Of a DNA stretch of 64,000 nucleotides, positions 51,699 through 61,325 are shown one piece after another. How positions within the stretch are numbered: the first letter of the stretch is position 1; each line of letters begins with the position of its first letter. The DNA lies in NCBI GenBank assembly GCA_023383015.1, contig JAHDXW010000001.1, forward strand, positions 310,001 to 374,000, given 5' to 3'. The stretch comes from Paracoccaceae bacterium. Its GTDB lineage: Bacteria; Pseudomonadota; Alphaproteobacteria; Rhodobacterales; Rhodobacteraceae. The notes below the pieces were generated by a model. It worked only from the letters and a program-made list of their open reading frames with translations, ran no database searches and was not told the origin of the DNA. A program made the position numbers and the translations under genes.

Positions 51699-52889
51699 CT
51701 AGCGCGCCGCGGCCGGCCCGGGTGCAGCCGTGCGACGGAAGGCGCCCGGCGCCGCGGGGTGCCACCAGCTGCCGCCGATCACCACGGCCTGCGACAGCAG
51801 GCGGCGGTCGCCCTGGAGATGCTCGCCGGTCACGTCGACATAGTCGAAGCTGCCCTCCCGCAACGCGAGGATGGTGGCATCCCCGGCCGCGCCGACCCGC
51901 AGCGTTCCCAGGTCGTCGCGGCGCAGCGCCCGCGCCGGGTTGACCGTCGAGGCCGCGATCACCCGGTCGAGCGGCATGCCGAGGCAGAGGAATTTCGACA
52001 GCGTCGTCGCCTGGTCGAAGGCCGGGCCGTCGATGCAGAGCGCATGCACGTCCGACGAGATGACGTCGGGCTCGAAGCCGTCCGCCAGCATGGCGCGCGC
52101 CGTGGCGAATGCGAACGACCCCTTGCCGTGCCCGATGTCGAAGATCACCCCGCGGTCGCGGGCGCTGCGCACCCCCGCGCGTACCCTGCCCGATCCGTCG
52201 ACCGGGCTGTTTGGGAAGGGGCGGAAGGCATGGGTCAGCACGTCGCCGGGGCGCAGCAGCGCGGCCACCTCCTCGTAGCCGGGCGGGGGGTGGTCGATAT
52301 GGGCCATCACCGGCATTCCCGCCGCCTCTGCCACCTCCAGCGCGATCCGCAGCGGCGCCAGGCCAGACCTGCCGGAGGCGTGCAGGCCGACCCGCACCTT
52401 GATGCCGACGATGACGTCCCTGTTGGCGCGGGCCACGGCCACCGCCTCGGCCGGCGCCATCAGCCGCAACTCCTCGCTCTCGCCCACCATGACTGTCTTT
52501 CCGAAGGCATAGATGCCGGCGAAGGACACGTGCAGGTAGGCCAGGATGCGCACCGCGCTGCGTTCGATCACATGGGCGCGGAAGCCGTGGAAGTTGCCCG
52601 GACCCGCGCTGCCGGTGTCGACCGCCGTCGTCACCCCGCTCCGGCGGGCGAAATCCTCCGCGTCGATGCCGAGCGAGGTACCGCCCCAGTAGACATGGGT
52701 GTGCAGGTCGATCAGCCCGGGGGTGACGAGATGCCCGGTCACGTCGCGCACGTCGCGGGCCCGGTCGGGGTCCGCCGCCCTGCCCAGCGCGGCGACGCGG
52801 CCGTCGGCGAAGGCCACGTCGGTGACGGCGTCAAGCCCCTGCGAGGGATCGACAACCCGGCCGCCCGTCAGGACGAGGTCGAAGCTCAT
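51699..52889 (-). CDS. Amidohydrolase (deacetylase/dihydroorotase-like)
   Basis: This 396-residue protein has the first metal motif LIDLHTHVYWGG, GIKVRVGLHASGRSGLAPL with the likely carbamylated Lys, MAHIDHPPPGYEEV, and SSDVHALC with the catalytic Asp nearby. It resembles amidohydrolases annotated as D-aminoacylase/deacetylase. The ATG at 52889 follows GGAGG by six bases; the ATG at 52895 directly follows it. It heads the amidohydrolase operon, 213 bases from the divergent rfbC; I saw no clear regulatory repeat there. Confidence 0.82.
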   Translation of the reverse strand: MSFDLVLTGGRVVDPSQGLDAVTDVAFADGRVAALGRAADPDRARDVRDVTGHLVTPGLIDLHTHVYWGGTSLGIDAEDFARRSGVTTAVDTGSAGPGNFHGFRAHVIERSAVRILAYLHVSFAGIYAFGKTVMVGESEELRLMAPAEAVAVARANRDVIVGIKVRVGLHASGRSGLAPLRIALEVAEAAGMPVMAHIDHPPPGYEEVAALLRPGDVLTHAFRPFPNSPVDGSGRVRAGVRSARDRGVIFDIGHGKGSFAFATARAMLADGFEPDVISSDVHALCIDGPAFDQATTLSKFLCLGMPLDRVIAASTVNPARALRRDDLGTLRVGAAGDATILALREGSFDYVDVTGEHLQGDRRLLSQAVVIGGSWWHPAAPGAFRRTAAPGPAAAR

Positions 52890-53102
52890 CGGCATCCTCC
52901 GGCTTGTTCCGAACGCGCGCACGGTTCCACAGGACCACCGGCCGTGCAACCGGCTCCCGTTCCGCCGGGCATGGATCGGGCCGGTTGGCACGCGCGCAAG
53001 CCTTGCAGGGCGAATCGCCGGCGGGCGGCTCGCGTCTGGCCATCGGCGCGTGCCTGTGCGACAAGCTGGAGCGTTCCGGTTCGGATGCAGGGGGTTGGCG
53101 GC

Positions 53103-53672
53103 GTGTTTCGGGTCGATGATCTGGGCCTGCCGGGCGTGCTGAGGGTCGTTCCGCCGCGCTATGCGGATGGCCGGGGCCATTTCAGCGAGACGTGGAATGC
53201 GCGCAGCTTTGCCGCGGCGGGCATCCGGGAGGTCTGGGTTCAGGACAACCAGTCCCTGTCGCGGCGCGCCGGAACCGTGCGCGGGCTGCATTACCAGTCG
53301 CCGCCCCACGCCCAGGCCAAGCTCGTGCGGGTTCTGCGCGGCCGCATCCTCGATGTGGCGGTCGATGCGCGGGCGGGCTCGCCGGGCTTCGGGCACTGGG
53401 TGGGGGTCGAGCTGTCGGCCGGCGGCGGCGAGCAGCTCTACATTCCCGCGGGTTTCCTGCACGGCTTCGTGACCCGCGAGGACGACACCGAGGTGGCCTA
53501 CAAGTGCTCGGACTTCTACGCCCCCGAGTGCGACGGCGCGGTCCGCTGGGACGATCCCGACCTCGCCATCGACTGGGGGCTGGCGCCGGCCGCCGCCACG
53601 CTGTCGGAGAAGGACGCGCGCGCACCGCTCTGGTCGTCGTGGCAGAGCCCGTTCCGCATGGAGGGCGCATGA
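53103..53672 (+). CDS. rfbC: dTDP-4-dehydrorhamnose 3,5-epimerase
   Basis: This 189-residue cupin epimerase begins [20 protein letters not shown] and has [28 protein letters not shown] with the catalytic His, and [12 protein letters not shown] chose the GTG at 53103 (AGGGGG eight bases upstream) because the protein then starts at the conserved residues; the ATG at 53085 would add six codons. It is the third enzyme of dTDP-L-rhamnose synthesis and the first gene of an overlapping rfbCBDA operon. Confidence 0.92.
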   Translation: MFRVDDLGLPGVLRVVPPRYADGRGHFSETWNARSFAAAGIREVWVQDNQSLSRRAGTVRGLHYQSPPHAQAKLVRVLRGRILDVAVDARAGSPGFGHWVGVELSAGGGEQLYIPAGFLHGFVTREDDTEVAYKCSDFYAPECDGAVRWDDPDLAIDWGLAPAAATLSEKDARAPLWSSWQSPFRMEGA

Positions 53673-54709
53673 GGATTCTCGTGACCGGCGGCGCGGGGTT
53701 CATCGGTTCTGCCGTGGTCCGGCGCGCGGTTGCGGCCGGGCATGCCGTGGTCAACGTCGATGCGCTGACCTATGCCGCCTGCCTCGACAACATCGCCGCG
53801 GTCGCGGCCAGCCCGGCCTACGCCTTCGAGCATGCCGACATCCGCGACCGGGCGGCGCTTTCCCGGATCTTCGCCCGGCACCGGCCCGACGCGGTGATGC
53901 ATCTCGCGGCCGAAAGCCACGTCGACCGCTCCATCGACGGGCCGGGGGCGTTCGTGTCCACCAACGTCACCGGCACCTACGAGCTTCTGGAGGCCGCGCG
54001 GGCCTACTGGACGGCTGCCGGACGCCCGGCTGCGTTCCGCTTCCACCACGTCTCGACCGACGAGGTGTTCGGCTCGCTGGGCCCCGAGGGGGCCTTCACC
54101 GAGGACAGCCCCTACGCCCCGAACTCGCCCTATGCCGCCTCCAAGGCCGCGTCCGACCATCTCGTGCGCGCCTGGGCCGAGACCTACGGGCTGCCGGTGG
54201 TGCTGTCGAACTGCTCCAACAACTACGGCCCCTTCCAGTTTCCCGAGAAGCTGATCCCGGTGGTGATCCTGAACGCGCTGGCCGGCCGGCCGATCCCGGT
54301 CTACGGGCAGGGCGAGAATGTGCGCGACTGGCTCTATGTCGAGGACCATGCGGCGGCGCTGCTGCTGGTGCTGGAGAAGGGCGCCGGGGGCCGCAGCTAC
54401 AACATCGGCGGCGAGGCCGAGGCGAAGAACATCGACCTCGTGCGCATGCTCTGCGCTATCCTCGACGCCCGCCGGCCGCAGGGTGCGCCGCACGCCCGCC
54501 TGATCACTTTCGTGGCCGACCGCCCAGGCCACGACCGCCGCTATGCCATCGACCCCGCGCGCATCCGCCGCGAACTGGGCTGGCGCCCCTCGCTCGGCCT
54601 ACGCGAGGGGCTGGAGCGGACGGTGGACTGGTACCTGGCCAACACCGCCTGGCTGGACGCGCTGAAGGCGCGGGCCGGCGTGGGCCGGCGCCTCGGGACC
54701 GTGTCATGA
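53669..54709 (+). CDS. rfbB: dTDP-glucose 4,6-dehydratase
   Basis: This 346-residue extended SDR has [50 protein letters not shown] and [14 protein letters not shown] with the YxxxK pair, then [14 protein letters not shown]. It makes dTDP-4-keto-6-deoxyglucose. ATGA overlaps couple it to rfbC and rfbD. Confidence 0.95.
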   Translation: MRILVTGGAGFIGSAVVRRAVAAGHAVVNVDALTYAACLDNIAAVAASPAYAFEHADIRDRAALSRIFARHRPDAVMHLAAESHVDRSIDGPGAFVSTNVTGTYELLEAARAYWTAAGRPAAFRFHHVSTDEVFGSLGPEGAFTEDSPYAPNSPYAASKAASDHLVRAWAETYGLPVVLSNCSNNYGPFQFPEKLIPVVILNALAGRPIPVYGQGENVRDWLYVEDHAAALLLVLEKGAGGRSYNIGGEAEAKNIDLVRMLCAILDARRPQGAPHARLITFVADRPGHDRRYAIDPARIRRELGWRPSLGLREGLERTVDWYLANTAWLDALKARAGVGRRLGTVS

Positions 54710-55569
54710 GGCTGCTGGTCTTCGGCCGCACGGGGCAGGTGGCAACCGAGCTTGCCCGGCGCCTGCCCCCCGGCATTTCGGCCCGCTTCCTGTCGCGCGC
54801 CGAGGCCGACCTTGCCGACCCCGCCGCCTGTGCCGCGGCGGTGGCCGGGGCAGGGGCGGATGCGGTGATCAACGCCGCCGCCTGGACGGCCGTCGACGCC
54901 GCCGAGGCCGAGGAAGCCGCGGCAACCGTGGTCAACGGCGCGGCCCCCGCGGCAATGGCCCGGGCCTGCGCGGCGCGGGGGCTGCCGTTCCTGCAGGTCT
55001 CGACCGACTACGTCTTCGACGGCTCGGGCGAGGCGCCCCGGCGCCCCGACGAGCCGGTGGCGCCGCTGTCGGCCTACGGCCGCTCCAAGCTGGCCGGAGA
55101 GGCAGGCGTGCGCGCCGCGGGCGGGGTGCATGCAATCCTGCGTACCTCCTGGGTGTTCTCTGCCCATGGGACGAACTTCGTGAAGACCATGCTGCGGCTC
55201 GCGCAGACGCGCGACCGCCTGACGGTGGTGGGCGACCAGCACGGCGGACCGACCCCTGCGGCGGCCATCGCCGATGCGCTGCTGGTCATGGCTACGGCGC
55301 TGGCCGAGGGGCGGGGCACGCCCGGCACCCACCATTTCGCCGGTGCGCCGGACACCACCTGGGCCGGTTTCGCGCGCGAGATCCTCGCGCAGGCGGGCCG
55401 GCGGGTTCTGGTGCAGGACATCCCGACCTCGGCCTGGCCCACGCCCGCCCGCCGCCCGGCCAACTCGCGGCTCGACTGCTCGAGCCTTGCCGCCGCCTTC
55501 GGCATCCCGCGGCCCGACTGGCGCCCCGGGCTGGCCGATGTCCTCACCGAACTCGGGGCCCGTCCATGA
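54706..55569 (+). CDS. rfbD: dTDP-4-dehydrorhamnose reductase
   Basis: This 287-residue protein has [37 protein letters not shown] and YGRSKLAGE (YxxxK) with LRTSWVFS. It reduces the 4-keto sugar to dTDP-L-rhamnose. It overlaps rfbB and rfbA by four bases each. Confidence 0.94.
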   Translation: MRLLVFGRTGQVATELARRLPPGISARFLSRAEADLADPAACAAAVAGAGADAVINAAAWTAVDAAEAEEAAATVVNGAAPAAMARACAARGLPFLQVSTDYVFDGSGEAPRRPDEPVAPLSAYGRSKLAGEAGVRAAGGVHAILRTSWVFSAHGTNFVKTMLRLAQTRDRLTVVGDQHGGPTPAAAIADALLVMATALAEGRGTPGTHHFAGAPDTTWAGFAREILAQAGRRVLVQDIPTSAWPTPARRPANSRLDCSSLAAAFGIPRPDWRPGLADVLTELGARP

Positions 55570-56447
55570 CCATCGCCAGCGCCCGCAAGGGCATCATCCT
55601 TGCCGGCGGCACCGGCACGCGGCTCTACCCGGTCACGATGGGGGTGTCCAAGCAGCTCCTGCCGGTCTACGACAAGCCGATGATCTACTACCCGCTGTCG
55701 GTGCTGATGCTGGCAGGCATCCGCGAGATCGCGGTGATCACCACCCTCGAGGACCAGCCCGCCTTCCGCCGTCTCATGGGCGACGGCAGCCAGTGGGGGC
55801 TGTCGCTCCGCTGGATCATCCAGCCGCGGCCCGAGGGGCTGGCCCAGGCCTATCTGCTTGCCGAGGATTTCCTTGCCGGCTCCCCCTCGGCGATGGTTCT
55901 GGGAGACAACATCTTCTTCGGCCACGGCCTGACCGAACTCCTGCGCGACGCCGCCGCAGTTGCCGGAGGGGCGACCGTGTTCGGCTACCAGGTGGCCGAC
56001 CCCGAGCGCTATGGTGTCGTCGGGTTCGGGCCTGACGGCACCGTCCGCTCGATCGTCGAGAAGCCCGCGAAACCAGCGTCGAACTATGCCGTCACCGGCC
56101 TCTACTTCCTCGACGGCACGGCACCCGCGAAGGCCGCGCAGGTCGAGCCCTCGGCGAGGGGCGAGCTCGAGATCACGACCCTGCTCGAGATGTACCTCGC
56201 CGAGGGCAGCCTGCGCGTCGCCCGGATGGGCCGCGGCTATGCCTGGCTCGACACCGGCACCCATGCCAGCCTGCTCGACGCCGCGAACTTCGTGCGCACG
56301 CTCGAAACCCGCCAGGGCCTGCAGGTCGGCAGCCCCGACGAGATCGCCTTCACCCAGGGCTGGATCGACCGCAAGGCCCTCGCCGAACGCGCCCGGCTGT
56401 TCGGAAAGACGGGCTACGGCGACTATCTCGCGCGGCTCCTCGGCTGA
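55566..56447 (+). CDS. rfbA: Glucose-1-phosphate thymidylyltransferase
   Basis: This 293-residue nucleotidyltransferase has GIILAGGTGTRLYPVTMGVS, KQLLPVYDKPMIYYPLSVLM and VLGDNIFFGHGL, the family motifs for sugar-1-phosphate binding and catalysis. It makes dTDP-glucose, the first step. It ends the operon; L-rhamnose would feed the glycosyltransferases downstream. Confidence 0.95.
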   Translation: MTIASARKGIILAGGTGTRLYPVTMGVSKQLLPVYDKPMIYYPLSVLMLAGIREIAVITTLEDQPAFRRLMGDGSQWGLSLRWIIQPRPEGLAQAYLLAEDFLAGSPSAMVLGDNIFFGHGLTELLRDAAAVAGGATVFGYQVADPERYGVVGFGPDGTVRSIVEKPAKPASNYAVTGLYFLDGTAPAKAAQVEPSARGELEITTLLEMYLAEGSLRVARMGRGYAWLDTGTHASLLDAANFVRTLETRQGLQVGSPDEIAFTQGWIDRKALAERARLFGKTGYGDYLARLLG

Positions 56448-56909
56448 TCACGGTGGCCCGCCGCCATGCCCGCGGGGGCCGCCACCGGTCAGGCCGCGGG
56501 GTGGATGTGCCGCCGGACCGCGCATACGCCGATCATCTGTCCGACGCCCGAAGCACCGGCGCCGGGAAGGATCCGGCCGGCAGCCGGTCCCGGCTCGGCA
56601 GGCAAACGGATGTCAACCCGGGCCGGCATGAAACCGGGTTCCGGATCGCCGGTCCGTACCTCCGCGCGGCGACCGTTGCCAGCGATAGGCGGCACCGGAC
56701 CGTTGCCAGCGATAGGCGGCACCGGCCGCATCCGACTGCGGGTTCCGGTCCCCGCCGCAGTGCTCCGGCCGGGCCGTCGCCTGGCGCGGAACCCCCGCGC
56801 CCGCTCTCCCCGCGCGTTCGGCCCTGCGGGGGACGGGCGCGTCCTGTCCTTGCTGCTGCGCGGCCTCTTCCTGCGTGGCCACACGGCGGCTGCGACCGTC
56901 TGAGCCCCC
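56448..56909. other. Intergenic region with no supported gene
   Basis: There are 462 bases between rfbA and the convergent coiled-coil protein. Open frames exist on both strands, but they have no ribosome site and no family resemblance. The only structured element I see is the tandem duplication at 56672-56725. Confidence 0.6.
56672..56725. repeat. 27-bp perfect tandem duplication
   Basis: The unit starting ACCGTTGCCAGCGATAGGCG and ending GCACCGG occurs twice head to tail (56672-56698 and 56699-56725) with no mismatch. No third copy is adjacent. It is probably a recent slippage duplication in noncoding DNA. Confidence 0.9.
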
Positions 56910-58223
56910 TCAGCGCCCGCGGACGGCGAGCGCCGCGGCACGCAGGGGCGAGGTGACGCGCCAGGAGGTGCTGGCCTCGATCGCGGCGACACGCTCGCGG
57001 GCCGATTCGCCGGCGGCGCGGGCGGAGGCGAGTTCCCCGGCCATCGCCGCCAGCCGCGCTTCGGCCTCGCGCAAGGCCTCTTCGGCGCGCTGGGCGCGGG
57101 CCTCGGTCTGGCCGATCCGGCCCTCGGCGAGCCAGGCGCGCCGGGCGGACTTCTCGGCGCTGTCCGTCGCGCGCAGTGCCTCGTCCTGAGCGTCGGCCAC
57201 AAGGCTCACCAGCCGCTTCGTCTCGGCCAGCACCCGCGCGAGATGCTCGCGCGCCTCGGCCGCGTCCTCGCGCGCCGCCTGCGCCTCGGCGGCCCCGGCC
57301 TCGGCGGCTTCGGCCCGCAGCTCGGCCTGCGCCGCCCGGGCCAGTACCTCGACCGACGGGTCATGGCGGACGGCCGCCGCCCCGGGCGGTGCGCTGGCAG
57401 GGGCGGGCAGGTCGCGCAGCGACCCCCCCGCGCCCGCCGCTGTGCCCGCCCGCAAGGCGTTGACCGCGGCCTGCCCGAGATGGGCGAACACCCGCTGCAC
57501 GTCGGTATGACCGGGCCTGCCGAAGCGCAGGCGCGCCAGCAGGTCCAGCCGCTCCGGCCGGCGCGCGCCGACCAGCAGCACCCGCAGCGCCGCCCCGCCC
57601 GGTTCCGGTGGCCCGATCTCCACCAGCCTGTCCTCCGTGGCCAGCGTGGCGGCGAGGTCCGCCAGCGGCCCGCCTTCCGGCCCGTCCTCCGGGCATGGAA
57701 GAACCAGCACCCCCGAGCGCGACAGCCGCGGCAGCCAGTCCTCGACGATCCGCGCCTCGGTCTCTTGCGCCGGCGGCAGCTGCACCAGCAGGATGTCGAT
57801 GCTCCCGGAAGGAAAGCGGCCGGCGGCACCGGCCGGGTCAGCGACGATGACGCGCGAGACATCGCCATAGGTGGCAGCGTTATAGGCCGCCGCCGCCGCG
57901 AGACCCGGCGCGCCGGCGGCCTCCACCGCGCAGCAGGTTGCCTCCAGCCCAAGACGCTCGGCCGCCTGCGCCAGCGCGAAATGCGCCGTGCCCCGGCCAA
58001 GCCCGAGCGTTGCGATCAGTCGCGGCCGCGTCACCTCGGCCAGCCAGAACAGGAACGGGACATGCCCCAAGACCGGCTCGTCGGCCAGGTACTTCGGCCG
58101 CCAGAACAGCGAGGCGCTCGACAGCGGCGCGATGCCCGCCGCGGCATCGGCCGCCGGAACGGCGGGGTCCGGGCGCGACGGGGCCGGCCGCGGGGTCACT
58201 TCGGGAAGGGTCTGCTCGGTCAT
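56910..58223 (-). CDS. Methyltransferase-like protein with C-terminal coiled coil
   Basis: This 437-residue protein has a class I methyltransferase-like Rossmann region (residues about 55-220: RLIATLGLGRGTAHFALAQA, DILLVQLPPA) followed by a long Ala/Glu/Arg-rich coiled coil (about 290-415). The C-terminus ASTSWRVTSPLRAAA is the STSWRxTxPLR tail seen on many polysaccharide-locus glycosyltransferases and methyltransferases. It is the last gene of the reverse-strand surface-glycan block. The function is inferred as glycan modification or chain-length control. Confidence 0.7.
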   Translation of the reverse strand: MTEQTLPEVTPRPAPSRPDPAVPAADAAAGIAPLSSASLFWRPKYLADEPVLGHVPFLFWLAEVTRPRLIATLGLGRGTAHFALAQAAERLGLEATCCAVEAAGAPGLAAAAAYNAATYGDVSRVIVADPAGAAGRFPSGSIDILLVQLPPAQETEARIVEDWLPRLSRSGVLVLPCPEDGPEGGPLADLAATLATEDRLVEIGPPEPGGAALRVLLVGARRPERLDLLARLRFGRPGHTDVQRVFAHLGQAAVNALRAGTAAGAGGSLRDLPAPASAPPGAAAVRHDPSVEVLARAAQAELRAEAAEAGAAEAQAAREDAAEAREHLARVLAETKRLVSLVADAQDEALRATDSAEKSARRAWLAEGRIGQTEARAQRAEEALREAEARLAAMAGELASARAAGESARERVAAIEASTSWRVTSPLRAAALAVRGR

Positions 58224-58263
58224 GCGTCGTCTCTCCCGCCTGCCGGAATGCCGCGCCGCCGGG

Positions 58264-61221
58264 TCACGGCGTGCCCCCTGTCAGGATCCCGCTGATATCG
58301 GCCCAGCCCTGCGCGGCCGCGGCCGCCCGCGCCGCCGCCCGGCGCGTGGCCGGCTTGGCGTCAAGCCGCTCGGCGATGGCCGCGGCCAGGCCCTCCGGGC
58401 CGCTGTCGGGGCCCCACAGCGTGCCTGCCTCGGGGAAGGGGGCAAGCACGCTGCGCGCCATGGCGATCGCCGGCATCACCACCGGAACCCCGAAGCTGAG
58501 CGCCAGGAGCATCGCGCCGGAAGTCAGGACCCGCCGGTACGGCAGCACCGCCACATCCGCCGCCGCGAAAACCAGCGCCAGTTCCTCGTCGTCCATGAAG
58601 CGGTCCAGAAGCCGGATGCGACCCCCGCCCATCCGGTCGGCCGCCGCCCGGAGGTCGCCGGCATGGCGCTCGAAATCGCGGTGCACGCCGCCCGCTAGCA
58701 CCAGCCGCGCCCGCGGCCGCTCGGCCGCCAGCCGCCCGAAGGCCGCCACCAGGGTGTCGAGGCCCTTGTAGGCGCGCAGCTGCCCGGCGAACACCACAAC
58801 CTCGTCGCCGCTGCCGAGGCCAAGCACGTTGCGCGCGGCCGCGGGTGACGCGAAGTCGGGGTAGAAGCCGATGTAATGTCCGTGCCGTGCCACCACCACC
58901 TTCTCGGGCGGCAGCGGAAAGGCGGCGCCGACCTCGCTGGCCGCGGCCGTGTCATGCAGGTGGATGGCGTCGGCCAGCATCGCCAGCCGTGTCGACAGGG
59001 CCAGCTCCTCGGCCTCCCATGGCAGGTCGTGCGAGGTGATGTTGTGCACCGTCCAGACGATGCGCACCCCGCACGCCTTGATCGCCGCCACCGTGTCGGC
59101 CAGCCAGTCGGCCGCGCCACGCGCCGCCGCGGCGCTGTCGGCGTTCTGGAACACCGGCGCCAGCCAGTGCAGATGGAACGTCATCGCCTGGGGGTCCGGC
59201 GCCGCCCGCGCTAGCGCCAGGACCGTCGCCGGTGCCGCCGCGACGATCTCGACCCGCTCGGCCGCGCGCGCGTAGAGAAGCCGCTGGTAGGGGTTGGAGC
59301 GCGTGTAATCCGGCCAGTAGTACACCCGGTGCGCCCGGCCCGCGTCCGCTGCCCGGCGCTGGTAGGTCACCTTCCGCGGCTGGTCGGGCTCGGGGACATG
59401 GATGTCCCATTGACGCTCGAGCCCCAGCCGCTGCAGCGCCAGCCGCTGGACGACATGGGTGTTGCGGGTCTGCTGACCCTCGTTGCGGTGCGATGTGTTC
59501 TCGCCGTGCCAGCGGCGCTGGTAGAGCACCTCCTCGACATGGTGCAGCCGCGTGACCTCCGACAGCTTGAGGAACATGTCGTAGTCGACGGCATTCACGA
59601 TGTCCTCGCGGAAGCCCTCGGTACGCATCCAGGCCTGCCGGCGGAACATCCGGAAATGATGGGCGATCGAGGTCAGCAGCATCTTCTCGCGGCTGAACGC
59701 CGGCCAGGCGTATTCGTACTGCAGGAACTGGCCGCGGGCGTCGATCCGCTCGGCCGAAGAGTAGACGCAGCCGATGTCGGGGTTCTCGTCGAGGAACTCC
59801 GCCAGCCTGCGCACCGCCCCGGGCTTCAGGCGGTCGTCGGAATCAAGCTGCCCCACGTACATCCCGCGGCACATCGCCACCGCCCGGTTCGAGGCCGCGC
59901 CGATGCCCCCGTTCAGCCCCGTCGTCCAGCGTACCCGCGGATCGCCGGCAAAGTGGCGCTCCAGCACCGCCAGCGTGTCGTCGTCCGAGCCGTCGTCGGC
60001 GATGCAGACCTCGAGGTCTTCGAGGTCCTGCTCCAGCACGCTGTCCACCGCGGCGCGGATGAACCGCGCGGCCTTGAAGGCCGGGATGTAGATGCTGACC
60101 TTCGGCAGCTCGTATCGCCCGTCGGCCTTGCGGTCCCAGGGGCAGGCACAGCGCTGGACAAGCAGTCCCCGGTCGCCGCGCCCCGCTGCGGCGGCCGGGC
60201 GTCGCCCGGCGGCCGCGACCGGCAGCGGAACGATGTAGCGGCCGGCCATCGCGGCCCGCCACGCCAGATCGAGCGCCGCGGCTTCGGGCCCCTCGAAGCG
60301 TGGTTCGAACCCGCCCAGCGCCGCGAACACCCCGGCGCCCAGCGCCAGGTCCAGCCGCCTGACCGCGCGCGAGGGATAGCGCTCCCGCTGGGAGTTGCGC
60401 TGCATCGCCTGGGCGGCGACCGCGGTCGCACCCGCCTCGGTGGGAACGCCCAGCGTGATGAAGGGCAAGGGCGAGAACGCCAGAAGCCGGGCGATCCGCT
60501 CGATCAGCAGCGGGTCGGCCTCGGGCACCCCCTCCAGGAACACCAGCGCATCGGCGCCCTGCGCCAGGGCGGCCTGCTGCGCGGGCGGCAGCTGCCAGGG
60601 CCGGTCGGGCAGGTCGCCCGACCCGTCCTCGGCGAACACCGTCAGGCGCAGCGCCGCGGCTGGCCAGGTTTGGCGCTCCAGCGCCTGGCGCAGCCGCGAC
60701 GCCTCCTGCTCGTCCGCGACCCAGCCCACCACCCGGACCGTCCGGGCCGGCGGCGGCCTCTTGAAGGCCGAACGCGCGGCGGCATCCAGCAGGAAGCCGA
60801 AGTCGTTGGCGTTGCCGGTCAGCGGCGGCAGCGCCATGTCGGCGGGAAAGCTTGCCGGCACCGTGCGGTCCGCGACCAGGGCATTCGGCGGCGGCTGCAT
60901 CTGCCGCCCCGGCCAGCGCCGCAGGTAGTCGGCCGGCACCAGCAGGCGCCCCGGGCCTGCGGGCCCGCCCCGCAGCCGTGCGGCCGCCTGGCCCGCCACC
61001 GCCCCCAGCAGGGCCTGGCCCGGCCCGGGGGCCTGGGCGATCGCCGCGATGCGGCGCAGGGCCTCCTCCGGGGCGTCCGCTTCCAGACAGGCAAGTGCGG
61101 CCTCCAGCCGCCGCCAGTGGTTGCGCGGCACCGCCTCCGCCCGCGCGTCGATCTCTGCGATCGCGGCATCGCGGGGGCGGTCGCCGGCCCGGGGGTTGGC
61201 GGGAGGAGCTTCGAAGGGCAA
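58264..61221 (-). CDS. Bifunctional glycosyltransferase (GT2 plus GT4 domains)
   Basis: The protein has 985 residues. An N-terminal poorly conserved part (1 to about 370) is followed by a GT2 domain (VSIYIPAFKAARFIRAAVDS, IADDGSDDDT, GQLDSDDRLKPGA) and a C-terminal GT4/GT-B domain (VVVFAGQLRAYKGLDTLVAA, FMDDEELALVFAAADVAVLP, SGAMLLALSFGVPVV). The two would add two sugars in order. The start is unsure: I use TTG at 61221 (GGGAG about ten bases upstream), since no ATG precedes the conserved region in frame. A downstream start would shorten the unconserved N-terminus. Confidence 0.8.
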   Translation of the reverse strand: MPFEAPPANPRAGDRPRDAAIAEIDARAEAVPRNHWRRLEAALACLEADAPEEALRRIAAIAQAPGPGQALLGAVAGQAAARLRGGPAGPGRLLVPADYLRRWPGRQMQPPPNALVADRTVPASFPADMALPPLTGNANDFGFLLDAAARSAFKRPPPARTVRVVGWVADEQEASRLRQALERQTWPAAALRLTVFAEDGSGDLPDRPWQLPPAQQAALAQGADALVFLEGVPEADPLLIERIARLLAFSPLPFITLGVPTEAGATAVAAQAMQRNSQRERYPSRAVRRLDLALGAGVFAALGGFEPRFEGPEAAALDLAWRAAMAGRYIVPLPVAAAGRRPAAAAGRGDRGLLVQRCACPWDRKADGRYELPKVSIYIPAFKAARFIRAAVDSVLEQDLEDLEVCIADDGSDDDTLAVLERHFAGDPRVRWTTGLNGGIGAASNRAVAMCRGMYVGQLDSDDRLKPGAVRRLAEFLDENPDIGCVYSSAERIDARGQFLQYEYAWPAFSREKMLLTSIAHHFRMFRRQAWMRTEGFREDIVNAVDYDMFLKLSEVTRLHHVEEVLYQRRWHGENTSHRNEGQQTRNTHVVQRLALQRLGLERQWDIHVPEPDQPRKVTYQRRAADAGRAHRVYYWPDYTRSNPYQRLLYARAAERVEIVAAAPATVLALARAAPDPQAMTFHLHWLAPVFQNADSAAAARGAADWLADTVAAIKACGVRIVWTVHNITSHDLPWEAEELALSTRLAMLADAIHLHDTAAASEVGAAFPLPPEKVVVARHGHYIGFYPDFASPAAARNVLGLGSGDEVVVFAGQLRAYKGLDTLVAAFGRLAAERPRARLVLAGGVHRDFERHAGDLRAAADRMGGGRIRLLDRFMDDEELALVFAAADVAVLPYRRVLTSGAMLLALSFGVPVVMPAIAMARSVLAPFPEAGTLWGPDSGPEGLAAAIAERLDAKPATRRAAARAAAAAQGWADISGILTGGTP

Positions 61222-61325
61222 GGGGAATGCACTCCCGTAGGCTAGGTGGCGCCCCTTATGAAAGCTCGCCGCCGGGGTCGCAAGGGGGCCCTCACGGCCG
61301 CTTGATCGGCCGTCCGCCGCCGGCG

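Noticed and set aside
56466-56903. 145-codon forward frame containing the duplicated 27-bp unit
   Set aside because: No ribosome site, no family resemblance and an Arg/Pro/Ala-rich composition; noncoding is the simpler reading.
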